DNA of 28,571 nt from positions 1 through 28,571 of IMG/VR virus record IMGVR_UViG_3300006802_000401; one strand, given 5' to 3'. Made by a program: the position numbers and the translations under genes. Shown here in pieces: positions 17,077 to 22,480 of the stretch (position 1 is the stretch's first letter; each line of letters opens with the position of its first letter). Source of the stretch: a virus. The notes under the pieces were generated by a model, which was not told the DNA's origin, did not search any database, and saw only the letters and a program-made list of their open reading frames with translations.

Positions 17077-17178
17077 CTGGGGTTATTGACTATTATTTTG
17101 CTTTCACACATTCTATTCTGATTTAATTCCAGGGTATAGGTGGTTGTATAGTTGGTATTGATCAAGTTTTAGTCCGAT
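17077..17178. promoter_or_regulatory. divergent promoter region with 12-bp-spaced repeats
   Basis: Separates the leftward virion block from the rightward early-type block, so both transcripts must start here or nearby. It is A/T-rich. Two near-identical ten-mers, TATAGGTGGT (17135-17144) and TATAGTTGGT (17147-17156), are spaced 12 bases apart, about one helical turn. This is the form expected for a tandem operator. TTGACT at 17085-17090 could be a -35 box, but no good -10 box stands at the right distance. Function inferred from layout. Confidence 0.4.
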
Positions 17179-17388
17179 ATGGACGCTGGAACACGTCAAA
17201 AACGGGTCGAAGCGCTAGAAGCGATCAAAAATAAGGCTATGGAGATGGCTGCTCAAGGTTCGGACTCCGATACCGTGCGCAGTTTTGTAACCGAAGCGAA
17301 GACAGATCTGGCATATGAGCTTCCGGATGAGGAAGCATTCACGAAAGCAGCGCGTGCAACCCTCGCTTATAAACGCAAGAAAGGTTAA
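17179..17388 (+). CDS. 69-aa hypothetical helical protein
   Basis: First gene of the rightward arm. All-helical and charged (QKRVEALEAIKNKAMEMAAQ; ELPDEEAFTKAARATLAYKR). No ribosome site. It forms a monocistronic unit: promoter region upstream and a textbook intrinsic terminator 30 bases after its stop. A small protein expressed alone from the divergent promoter region could be a regulator or an early host-interaction protein. No DNA-binding motif was recognised. Confidence 0.7.
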   Translation: MDAGTRQKRVEALEAIKNKAMEMAAQGSDSDTVRSFVTEAKTDLAYELPDEEAFTKAARATLAYKRKKG

Positions 17389-17417
17389 ACGGGACTAATT
17401 CTTGATCTAACGAAATC

Positions 17418-17443
17418 GCCGGGGAAACAACCCCGGCTTTTTT
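17418..17443 (+). terminator. intrinsic terminator
   Basis: Perfect seven-pair GC stem GCCGGGG/CCCCGGC (17418-17424/17431-17437), loop AAACAA, followed by TTTTTT. Ends the transcript of the 69-aa gene. Confidence 0.93.
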
Positions 17444-17787
17444 GTGTCAATATTTGGGCTAATTGGGGAAAATAACTACAAAAATGAAATTTAGGTACGC
17501 TGTTATACCAAAAGGGCGCCCTTTATATCCCCAAAAAGGGATCAGATTTTCCTGACGCTTCTCACATACCTTACCCGCGGCTGAATCTGGGTAGAAAAAA
17601 AAGAATGGGGGGATGGTACCACAGAATTCCCATGAGAATTGTGTTGAAATCCACATAATTCCCTTGTATATCGCGCCCAAACTTGGGGAGCGCTCCTCCG
17701 CCCTGTAGCTGCGGTATAGAACTGTTACGGAATCATTACATTGAAACTACGTGAGAAGTACGTGATAGAACAGAGAGAAGAACATCA
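17444..17787. other. 344-base gene-poor region with palindromes
   Basis: No convincing gene. A minus-strand frame of 73 codons exists (17459-17680) but has runs of aromatic residues and no start signal. Two perfect palindromes occur: AAAGGGCGCCCTTT (17511-17524) and GGAGCGCTCC (17687-17696). ACGTGA is repeated (17749-17754 and 17760-17765, approximate) just ahead of the next gene. Such features in a gap between a terminator and an operon suggest operators, or possibly a replication or packaging site. No iterons or marked A/T-rich unwinding stretch are evident. Confidence 0.5.
17644..17672 (+). promoter_or_regulatory. candidate sigma-70-type promoter
   Basis: TTGAAA (17644-17649), 17-base spacer, TATATC (17667-17672). 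Expected start near 17680, about 108 bases before the 65-aa gene and just upstream of the GGAGCGCTCC palindrome, which would then lie at the transcript start. A second TTGAAA at 17741-17746 has GATAGA after another 17-base spacer, a poorer match. Confidence 0.4.
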
Positions 17788-17985
17788 ATGGAACATTTGT
17801 TCTTGTCAACTTTGAACGTTATCAAACCAATGGGAGTTCGACGTTATCTTGCAGATCAACTCATCAAAGCTGCCAAGGCTTTGAAGGAAGATCAGAGCAA
17901 GGAGAAGATTGAAGCTTTGGTTTCTGTTGGTCGCATCAAGCTGGCCAACAAGATCATGCCTAAGTCCACTACTACTCTTCGTTGA
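17788..17985 (+). CDS. 65-aa basic hypothetical protein
   Basis: First gene of the operon running to the SSB-like gene. N-terminal hydrophobic start (MEHLFLSTLNVIKP) then a basic amphipathic helix (RRYLADQLIKAAKALKED) and a basic C-terminus. GAGAAGAA eight bases before the ATG is a weak purine-rich ribosome site. No family recognised. Confidence 0.65.
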   Translation: MEHLFLSTLNVIKPMGVRRYLADQLIKAAKALKEDQSKEKIEALVSVGRIKLANKIMPKSTTTLR

Positions 17986-17990
17986 GAACC

Positions 17991-18203
17991 ATGACTAAGC
18001 ACTACATGTTTGACGCAGTCCTTGCCATCACCATGGGCACAGGTATGGGCTTGTTGCTTTCTGTGTTCGCACAGAAGGGACTCAACCAGCACTACCTCAC
18101 CACGTGTCATGACAAGCCCAACCATAATCTCATCATGGTCAATGGGTTCCTCGGTGACACGTACTACTGCATCCACAATGCATACCTTGGTATCAAGCAA
18201 TGA
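17991..18203 (+). CDS. 70-aa small membrane protein
   Basis: Starts at the ATG six bases after the previous stop. A TTG nine bases earlier would overlap that stop and is less likely. One hydrophobic segment, residues about 7-24 (FDAVLAITMGTGMGLLLSVF), followed by a polar, His/Asn-rich domain with two Cys (TTCHD, YYCIHN). Probably one-pass membrane protein; with a Cys pair outside, a disulfide is possible. The stop overlaps the next start (ATGA). Confidence 0.6.
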   Translation: MTKHYMFDAVLAITMGTGMGLLLSVFAQKGLNQHYLTTCHDKPNHNLIMVNGFLGDTYYCIHNAYLGIKQ

Positions 18204-18382
18204 TTCAATTCAAGAACACTTCATGGCACGGTGGTACTCACAACACCACACTCAGAGTCAGATGCGCCAAGGAATCCTTGGAGCGTCAGCGTGCCTACAA
18301 GTATCTCAACCTCGCACATTACACTGCACATCTCCAGTATGAGATGGAGCAGATGTGGGAGGAAGAACTACTTGCAGACTGA
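18200..18382 (+). CDS. 60-aa hypothetical protein
   Basis: Translationally coupled to the membrane protein by a four-base overlap. Basic N-terminal half with RVRCAKESLERQRAYKYLNL, then an acidic end (YEMEQMWEEELLAD). Looks like a short helical hairpin. No family recognised. Confidence 0.6.
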   Translation: MIQFKNTSWHGGTHNTTLRVRCAKESLERQRAYKYLNLAHYTAHLQYEMEQMWEEELLAD

Positions 18383-18388
18383 TTCCTC

Positions 18389-18431
18389 CACTGAGAGCCT
18401 TCGGGCTTTCTCTGCAGGATTCATCTCCTGC
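18389..18431 (+). promoter_or_regulatory. double-hairpin leader, copy 1 (before ssb-like gene)
   Basis: CACTGAG leads into a seven-pair stem with a two-base bulge (18393-18399/18404-18412) capped by a UUCG tetraloop, followed at once by GCAGGA/TCCTGC (18414-18419/18426-18431) with a six-base loop. The same arrangement recurs downstream of the ssb-like gene (18859-18900): the CTGAG entry and the second hairpin are conserved, while the first stem differs in sequence but still pairs. There is no T-run, so it is a leader or processing element rather than a plain terminator. Confidence 0.6.
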
Positions 18432-18456
18432 TTCTAACTCAGTTCATTTCCTTATC

Positions 18457-18852
18457 ATGACCGACACCACCACCAAGATGCCTGACTTCCAACAGGCAAC
18501 TGTGCATGGTCGCATCGCATACATGGAGAAGGTTGAGTACCAGGGTGACACTTTCCTCAGTGTTGTCCTGGCTCATACCATGTCCGAACAATGCGATGCA
18601 CGGATCCGCTTCACCAACAAGAACGGTTTACTCACTGCCTACAACAACGGTACGGTAGTGATTGGCCAAGAACTTACGGTAAGCGGTCGGATCAAAGGCA
18701 TTCGCACCTTCTACATGAAGGACGATGTCCTCACTCCGCTCAAGAACCCTGAGATTCAGATGAGCGTAGGTGGTTACATCTTTGGTACCAAGCCTCAGCC
18801 TAAGGTCGAGGCACCCAAAGCAGAGCCTACGCTGGAAGAGATTCCATTCTGA
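18457..18852 (+). CDS. ssb: single-stranded DNA-binding-like protein (OB fold)
   Basis: 131 aa from the ATG at 18457, the first in the frame after the leader hairpins. An upstream extension of the frame would run through those hairpins and is not credible. Residues about 11-105 have OB-fold strand spacing (VHGRIAYMEKVEYQGDTFLS; VVIGQELTVSGRIKG; DDVLTPLKNPEI). A Pro/Lys/Ala-rich linker leads to an acidic tip ending EEIPF, like the DDDIPF-type tail through which bacterial SSBs recruit partners. Coats ssDNA during phage replication. The fold and tail make the call strong although residues for DNA contact cannot be verified. Confidence 0.75.
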   Translation: MTDTTTKMPDFQQATVHGRIAYMEKVEYQGDTFLSVVLAHTMSEQCDARIRFTNKNGLLTAYNNGTVVIGQELTVSGRIKGIRTFYMKDDVLTPLKNPEIQMSVGGYIFGTKPQPKVEAPKAEPTLEEIPF

Positions 18853-18858
18853 TTTCTG

Positions 18859-18900
18859 CACTGAGGGGATTTGTCCCCTCTCTGCAGGATTCACTCCTGC
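18859..18900 (+). promoter_or_regulatory. double-hairpin leader, copy 2 (after ssb-like gene)
   Basis: First stem GAGGGGA/TCCCCTC (18863-18869/18874-18880) with loop TTTG, second stem GCAGGA/TCCTGC (18884-18889/18895-18900) with loop TTCAC. Shares CACTGAG and TCTCTGCAGGATTCA with copy 1. Precedes the 62-aa membrane protein by 19 bases. Confidence 0.6.
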
Positions 18901-18919
18901 ATCCCATTGCATTCAGCTC

Positions 18920-19108
18920 ATGAAACGCATCATCTCACTGGGCCGCAATCGTTACATTCATCTCGATAGCTATGGCGATCGTGGTAGCAGCCCAGTCTCT
19001 AACTTCCTGATCACACTGTTTGTCATTGGTCTTGCATCGATGACAGCAGGTGCTCTTGTCGGTATCGACATCACACAACCCAATGCTCAACCTACTATCC
19101 AACGCTGA
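18920..19108 (+). CDS. 62-aa single-pass membrane protein
   Basis: Basic N-terminus (MKRIISLGRNRYIHLDSYGD) and one strong hydrophobic segment, residues about 27-48 (VSNFLITLFVIGLASMTAGA), then a short polar tail. Positive-inside rule puts the N-terminus in the cytoplasm. No Shine-Dalgarno; the leader ends CATTCAGCTC before the ATG. One base separates its stop from the next ATG. Function unknown. Confidence 0.65.
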   Translation: MKRIISLGRNRYIHLDSYGDRGSSPVSNFLITLFVIGLASMTAGALVGIDITQPNAQPTIQR

Positions 19109-19109
19109 C

Positions 19110-19460
19110 ATGACTACTGAACTCAAGGAACACACCAAGCTGCTGGAAGATCGCATCCAAGGGCTGATCGACGCACTCGTTACCAACTATGAGAAGAGAT
19201 ACGGCGAATGCGGTATTGAATTTCACATGGTACGTGGCGTCAAGTACTACAAGCTGATCGAGCGTAGTACCAGGCAATCAAGCCTTGGAGGAGGTGGATC
19301 AGTCCATGCATTCATCCACAGACAGTCTGGTGCTGTTTACAAACCTGCATCATGGAAGGCACCAGCCAAACATGTGCGGTACAACTTACTAGATGATGTA
19401 TCGTACGAGACCTGCCTACAGCGTGCTGATTGGGCAGGCGGATACCTATACATCAGGTGA
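19110..19460 (+). CDS. conserved phage hypothetical (YKPASWKAPA family)
   Basis: 116 aa. Helical N-terminus (LLEDRIQGLIDALVTNYEKR), then a conserved core: GVKYYKLI, SVHAFIHRQSGAVYKPASWK, AKHVRYNLLDD and a WAGGYLY end. I recognise this core from many phages of cyanobacteria and other bacteria, where it is unannotated. A SVHAF strand followed by a Gly-rich turn and a Lys-Pro-Ala-Ser-Trp segment suggests a small beta fold. Start chosen at the first ATG after the preceding stop. Role unknown. Confidence 0.75.
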   Translation: MTTELKEHTKLLEDRIQGLIDALVTNYEKRYGECGIEFHMVRGVKYYKLIERSTRQSSLGGGGSVHAFIHRQSGAVYKPASWKAPAKHVRYNLLDDVSYETCLQRADWAGGYLYIR

Positions 19461-19489
19461 CCCCCAGACCCCATCGAGTACCAGGGGGA
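19458..19489 (+). repeat. stop-codon-embedded C-rich repeat, copy 1
   Basis: Begins with the TGA stop of the 116-aa gene: TGACCCCCAGACCCC, then GAGTACCAGG. CCCCC (19461-19465) can pair with GGGGG (19484-19488). The same 15 bases begin at the stop codon of the zinc-ribbon gene (21975). Probably a transcript-end structure, but without a T-run. Confidence 0.6.
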
Positions 19490-19505
19490 CGAAGACTATT
19501 CTTTA

Positions 19506-19546
19506 GCTAGGCATCACCTACGCCAACTAGGTGTGTAAGTCCTAGC
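19506..19546 (+). promoter_or_regulatory. covarying two-stem leader RNA, copy A
   Basis: Outer stem GCTAGG/CCTAGC (19506-19511/19541-19546), conserved CAT on the 5' side, inner stem CACCTA/TAGGTG (19515-19520/19528-19533), loop CGCCAAC, then conserved TGTAAGT closing into the outer stem. A G-poor leader runs from here to the ATG at 19577. Compare copies B and C: stems differ, pairing and the internal-loop bases are kept. Confidence 0.7.
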
Positions 19547-19576
19547 ACTCACCTTGACCTTTACCCAATTCAACTC

Positions 19577-19714
19577 ATGACTAACCTTCAACAACTTGAC
19601 AACAACTACAACGCTGATCTGATGGATGCCATGTCAGACATCTATGAAGAGCAGCAAGAAGCTATCAGAGAAACCGAACCAGAAGACTGGGAGGGATACG
19701 ATGACCAAGCCTAA
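19577..19714 (+). CDS. 45-aa acidic peptide
   Basis: Starts at the ATG that follows leader copy A and the CAATTCAACTC string also seen before other starts here. Helical and very acidic (NADLMDAMSDIYEEQQEAIR, TEPEDWEGYDD). Ends at TAA 19712-19714, overlapping the start of the next frame by 14 bases. No family recognised; its place at the head of the transcript and typical leader support it. Confidence 0.6.
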   Translation: MTNLQQLDNNYNADLMDAMSDIYEEQQEAIRETEPEDWEGYDDQA

Positions 19715-20318
19715 CTCCACGGCGACTAGAACATCAGTACTCACTGAGGATGTTGATATCATCCTTCACATCATCGTCATCATCTCCATCATCATCACTG
19801 AGTTCATCTCATGCTTCATCCCACAACCCAAGCCATCGCAGAATCCTTCGGCTACGTCCCCTTCTCTGAAGAAGAAGCCGAGGAGCAGTTCCAAGCAGAC
19901 ATCAGCTGGGACCCAGAAGGCAGTGGCCTCCCGTCGAACGGCAGTGTCTACCGCAACAAGCAAGGCACGCTCCGTTGCTACTGGAAGCCCAGCCAAGACG
20001 AGGAAGACCTCGAAGGATGGTACGACATCCCGAGCAACGAAGACATCGAGGAGTGGTCCTTCGATAGCATCTGCTGCACCCCAGCAGGCGACGAAGTCGA
20101 ACCCGACCATCCCGATAGCTGGCTCTCAATCCTCGGTCTCATCTGATGTCAACTCAGCTACAGAACCAACTCCCAGCGCTGACAATCAACCAGCGCAACA
20201 TCTACACCTACTTCCTCAATCACAGAAGGAAGAACGGCAAGAGTCCCTGCTTCGTTCCAAGGCTTCCGTCTCAAAGCTCAAGGCTCGACCAATACCTCCA
20301 GGCTTTGGCCAAGCTTGA
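19701..20318 (+). CDS. short membrane protein with long overprinted basic tail
   Basis: 205 codons from ATG 19701. Residues about 19-40 (DIILHIIVIISIIITEFISC) are a clear transmembrane segment encoded by an ATC-rich tract that overlaps no other gene. From about residue 42 the frame enters the 111-aa gene in another frame and becomes Ser/Thr/Lys/Ala-rich and basic, staying open for 500 bases into the 86-aa gene. The membrane part is credible. The tail may be genuine or only an open shadow of a G/C-biased gene, in which case the real product has no clear end. TTG- or ATG-initiated upstream extension to 19626 would overlap the 45-aa gene and was not used. Confidence 0.4.
   Translation: MTKPNSTATRTSVLTEDVDIILHIIVIISIIITEFISCFIPQPKPSQNPSATSPSLKKKPRSSSKQTSAGTQKAVASRRTAVSTATSKARSVATGSPAKTRKTSKDGTTSRATKTSRSGPSIASAAPQQATKSNPTIPIAGSQSSVSSDVNSATEPTPSADNQPAQHLHLLPQSQKEERQESLLRSKASVSKLKARPIPPGFGQA
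19811..20146 (+). CDS. 111-aa acidic hypothetical protein
   Basis: ATG at 19811 is fixed by an in-frame TGA four codons upstream. Reads as ordinary protein: PTTQAIAESFGYVPFSEEEA, then SVYRNKQGTLRCYWKPSQDE with Trp/Tyr/Cys-rich strands and an acidic end. Strongly negative overall. Stop shares a base with the next start (TGATG). No family recognised. It lies inside the membrane-peptide frame; this frame has the better codon and residue pattern. Confidence 0.65.
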   Translation: MLHPTTQAIAESFGYVPFSEEEAEEQFQADISWDPEGSGLPSNGSVYRNKQGTLRCYWKPSQDEEDLEGWYDIPSNEDIEEWSFDSICCTPAGDEVEPDHPDSWLSILGLI

Positions 20319-20406
20319 GGAGTACGGACTCATCCGTGTAGACAGATCCGCTGCTAACTACACAGCATGGATCATCTCAGAACCTAAGGAGAGTATTTGT
20401 ACTTAA
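20146..20406 (+). CDS. 86-aa winged-helix-like protein
   Basis: LTINQRNIYTYFLNHRRKNG resembles the first helix of LexA-type and other winged-helix domains (x-Q-R-x-I-x-x-Y-I). SSRLDQYLQALAKLEEYGLI would be the recognition helix region, and DRSAANYTAWIIS the wing strands. Single-domain, so a DNA-binding repressor or regulator is plausible, inferred from pattern only. Coupled to the 111-aa gene by a one-base overlap. It ends 30 bases before leader copy B. Confidence 0.55.
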   Translation: MSTQLQNQLPALTINQRNIYTYFLNHRRKNGKSPCFVPRLPSQSSRLDQYLQALAKLEEYGLIRVDRSAANYTAWIISEPKESICT

Positions 20407-20435
20407 TATTGTTTGTCATTTGCGAATAGCGAATA

Positions 20436-20468
20436 CCTGGGCATCACCTCTGGTGTGTAAGTCCCAGG
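20436..20468 (+). promoter_or_regulatory. covarying two-stem leader RNA, copy B
   Basis: Outer stem CCTGGG/CCCAGG (20436-20441/20463-20468), conserved CAT, inner stem CACC/GGTG (20445-20448/20452-20455) with a three-base loop, conserved TGTAAGT. A leader with no G follows to the ATG at 20508. From 20459 it shares 27 identical bases with copy C. Confidence 0.75.
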
Positions 20469-20485
20469 CTTTACCTCAACCTCAC
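20459..20485 (+). repeat. 27-bp direct repeat, left copy
   Basis: Identical to 21483-21509. Together they bracket a roughly 1-kb segment that holds a 61-aa plus-strand gene and an inverted 248-aa gene. Confidence 0.85.
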
Positions 20486-20507
20486 ATCAAATCAAATCAA
20501 ATTAACC

Positions 20508-20693
20508 ATGTTGAACTTTATTTGTATGACTGCTGTCTGTGTACAGCAGTACCTTGGTACAGGTTATGTACTTACTTCAGATGGACAACGTTTCATCTGG
20601 GATGGTTTTAGTAAAGACTATGTCTGTACTAATTATTCAAACATATATCAATGTGCATCAATTCAACTTCCAACAATTTATTGGTATCGATAA
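20508..20693 (+). CDS. 61-aa Cys-containing hypothetical peptide
   Basis: Starts at the ATG after leader copy B (attaacc before it). Hydrophobic N-terminus (MLNFICMTAVCVQQYLGTGY), four Cys and many Tyr/Thr. Could be a short secreted or membrane-associated peptide, but a clean signal peptide is not present. Its 3' end overlaps the convergent 248-aa gene by 16 bases. A/T content is higher than in genes to the left. Confidence 0.5.
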   Translation: MLNFICMTAVCVQQYLGTGYVLTSDGQRFIWDGFSKDYVCTNYSNIYQCASIQLPTIYWYR

Positions 20694-21424
20694 CCTGGAT
20701 TGCGCCTAATGTAATCCTCAGTCTGTTCTTCCATCAAGGCTCTGCCTGCAGACAATGGTGTATCAACAGTTGGACCTGATAAAGACAACGGTATTCTTTG
20801 ATCAAGTCCAAATCCATAATATGGATAACTCTTTTGTTCCCGTTGTTTTGGTGTTATGAACTGACTGAGATATGGCGGCAAAATTTCCTCGACTTCACCA
20901 CCTGGCATTCTTTTAACACCAGGGATCATTTGGTTTCGTCCGCCAAAGTTGATCGTGGCTTGGATACTTTTATCTCCAGCCCATGTACCTTGTAAACCAA
21001 ATGGACCAACATTAATACTTCCACCTGTTGGATTAAAGCCTGCACGCCATCCTTGATTGGATTGAATATCTAATCCACCAGGTGTTAACGATACCATTCC
21101 AGTATTATCTGCAAGACTCAAACCTTGTCCTGTAAAAGCACCAAGCAATTGTGCGGCTTCAGGACTATGACCAGTAGATCCCATCATTGGATTGTAGTCT
21201 GGCGTCCAGCTTGCTGGGTTTGCAGTTACAGTGTTCAACAAATTTTGGAAAGCTTCGCCAGCAGCTTCCTTTGTGAACGGTTTAAATTGATTGTAATCAA
21301 CAGGTGTTTTCTTTAAACGTCCTTCATTTAAAACTTTTTCAAAATCATCTGTATACGCAAAGCCACCTAACGATGGGCCAGCAAGTAATCCTTGCATTCC
21401 AGCAAGTGGGATAGCACCAGGCAT
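20678..21424 (-). CDS. 248-aa inverted gene, virion-like hypothetical
   Basis: Minus strand, against its neighbours. Start at ATG 21424; a TTG nine bases further out (21433) has no better ribosome site. Gly/Pro/Ala-rich N-terminus (PGAIPLAGMQGLLAGPSLGG), a middle of beta-like repeats (NPTGGSINVGPFGLQGTWAG) and a polar Tyr-rich end. Composition resembles the minor virion proteins of the left arm, which share this strand. Flanked by 27-bp direct repeats within leader copies B and C, with a different base composition, hence it looks inserted. No family recognised. Confidence 0.65.
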   Translation of the reverse strand: MPGAIPLAGMQGLLAGPSLGGFAYTDDFEKVLNEGRLKKTPVDYNQFKPFTKEAAGEAFQNLLNTVTANPASWTPDYNPMMGSTGHSPEAAQLLGAFTGQGLSLADNTGMVSLTPGGLDIQSNQGWRAGFNPTGGSINVGPFGLQGTWAGDKSIQATINFGGRNQMIPGVKRMPGGEVEEILPPYLSQFITPKQREQKSYPYYGFGLDQRIPLSLSGPTVDTPLSAGRALMEEQTEDYIRRNPGYRYQ

Positions 21425-21454
21425 TGATATCAATTAGTTTTATTCATTGTACAA

Positions 21455-21491
21455 CTGGGCATTCATCTCAATAAGATGATATAAGTCCCAG
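21455..21491 (+). promoter_or_regulatory. covarying two-stem leader RNA, copy C
   Basis: Outer stem CTGGG/CCCAG (21455-21459/21487-21491), conserved CAT, inner stem TCATCT/AGATGA (21463-21468/21474-21479) that shares no sequence with copies A and B, conserved TATAAGT. A leader without G leads to ATG 21523. Confidence 0.75.
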
Positions 21492-21509
21492 GCTTTACCT
21501 CAACCTCAC
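21483..21509 (+). repeat. 27-bp direct repeat, right copy
   Basis: Identical to 20459-20485. It spans the 3' half of the outer stem of leader copy C and the first part of the G-free leader. Confidence 0.85.
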
Positions 21510-21522
21510 CTCAAACCAAACT

Positions 21523-21783
21523 ATGGCCTACAAGAACGAATACACCTACGTTCAAGAAGCTTTGACTCTGCTGAAAGCAATCAGCGAACGTGAATCAAAG
21601 CGTCATGAAATGGATCAGCACCTCACTCCGAGCATGCTTGCACTGCTCGATGACGAGATCATTCCCATGATTGAGAATGAACTTGATGTGGACTATGCAC
21701 CAGACGAGGTGGGCGAACCGCCTATCACGATGGCTGAAATGCATGCCGCCGCATGGAAGGAACATCAAGCCATGCACTCATGA
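21523..21783 (+). CDS. 86-aa acidic hypothetical protein
   Basis: Follows leader copy C. Helical: EYTYVQEALTLLKAISERES and LTPSMLALLDDEIIPMIENE, then an acidic loop (DVDYAPDEVGEPP) and MAEMHAAAWKEHQ. No family recognised. Overlaps the zinc-ribbon start by four bases (ATGA). Confidence 0.65.
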   Translation: MAYKNEYTYVQEALTLLKAISERESKRHEMDQHLTPSMLALLDDEIIPMIENELDVDYAPDEVGEPPITMAEMHAAAWKEHQAMHS

Positions 21784-21977
21784 ACGAAGATCTCTCTGAC
21801 TTCATTCCAATTACTGGACGTTCAAGAGTCGGAAGGTTTGGCAGATTGATACTCTGTCCTCATTGCCATGAAACAGCCCGTGTTTATCACTTTGCATGGG
21901 TTGCTTTGCAATGTGGAGGATGCAAAGCCATGGTTAACAAGACTGATTATTTAATGCATCGGTTAACCAAGGCTTGA
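21780..21977 (+). CDS. 65-aa zinc-ribbon protein
   Basis: Two Cys pairs, CPHC at residues 26-29 and CGGC at 45-48, separated by TARVYHFAWVALQ, make a treble-clef or zinc ribbon. A C-terminal NKTDYLMHRL helix follows. Small proteins with this CPHC-x-x-RVYHF-x-W pattern occur in cyanophages. The zinc site is probably structural; nucleic-acid or protein binding is unknown. Stop TGA begins the C-rich repeat copy 2. Confidence 0.75.
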   Translation: MNEDLSDFIPITGRSRVGRFGRLILCPHCHETARVYHFAWVALQCGGCKAMVNKTDYLMHRLTKA

Positions 21978-22010
21978 CCCCCAGACCCCCGCAGGGGAGT
22001 ACCAGGAGTA
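21975..22010 (+). repeat. stop-codon-embedded C-rich repeat, copy 2
   Basis: Starts with the TGA stop of the zinc-ribbon gene and shares TGACCCCCAGACCCC and GAGTACCAGG with 19458-19489. Here CCCC/GGGG around GCA gives a compact hairpin. A second inverted repeat CCTAT/ATAGG follows at 22013-22017/22024-22028 in an A/T-rich tract. Confidence 0.6.
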
Positions 22011-22080
22011 AACCTATTTATATATAGGGAACTCTTATTGATACTCCCTTGCTTTCCTTGACAACACTGGTAGACTCCTC

Positions 22081-22281
22081 ATGTCTCAACCAAAGTCTCC
22101 ACTGAACTTTGATCGAACCATTGGTGGATTTAACATCACTGAACATGGTGTTAAGTCTTATACCAAATCAATCAAGCTTGGGCCATTCCAACTCACATTG
22201 AATGCCCGTAAGTCAGGTGTTCTTGGATCGATCTCGATACCAGGCACTGGCTTGTCCAAGCGCAACATCAAACTCTTCTGA
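22081..22281 (+). CDS. DUF4236-like small protein
   Basis: 66 aa. The core KSIKLGPFQLTLNARKSGVL followed by a SISIPGTGLS end matches the DUF4236 pattern (x-F-R-K-S-I-K-L-x-P-G, K-S-G, P-G-T-G-L-S). DUF4236 proteins are short beta-rich proteins of unknown role, usually fused to other domains; here it stands alone. ATG lies after CTCCTC with no Shine-Dalgarno. TTGACA at 22058 is too near the start to serve as its -35 box. Confidence 0.7.
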   Translation: MSQPKSPLNFDRTIGGFNITEHGVKSYTKSIKLGPFQLTLNARKSGVLGSISIPGTGLSKRNIKLF

Positions 22282-22294
22282 TTCAATTCAAACC

Positions 22295-22480
22295 ATGTCT
22301 CTTTACCTTGACGAACTTACGTTGTTTGATCGCATCAACCTTGCTGACTGCGCACGGCGCAGAGCAGAGATGAATGTAATCAATGACGATAGATTCACCG
22401 GTGAGTTCAACACTGCAAAGATGTGGACTAAGTATCGGTGTGTCATCACAACTCAGTACTCCTACATCGATGAAGGCTAA
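22295..22480 (+). CDS. 61-aa hypothetical protein
   Basis: ATG preceded by a G-free ATTCAATTCAAACC leader. DELTLFDRINLADCARRRAE reads as a helix; the rest is mixed. Stop and next start share TAATG. No family recognised; overlap-coupled placement between real genes supports it. Confidence 0.6.
   Translation: MSLYLDELTLFDRINLADCARRRAEMNVINDDRFTGEFNTAKMWTKYRCVITTQYSYIDEG

Noticed and set aside
17459-17680. 73-codon minus-strand frame in the gene-free stretch
   Set aside because: Aromatic-rich, no ribosome site, overlaps a terminator and palindromes; not protein-like.
19506-21491. Match to the glutamine (glnA/Downstream-peptide) riboswitch
   Set aside because: Only AAGT is shared; the third stem and the conserved junction are missing.
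22015-22022. TATAAATA on the minus strand as a T4-type late promoter
   Set aside because: Lies within a hairpin 590 bases from any minus-strand gene, and no other exact copy was seen before virion genes.
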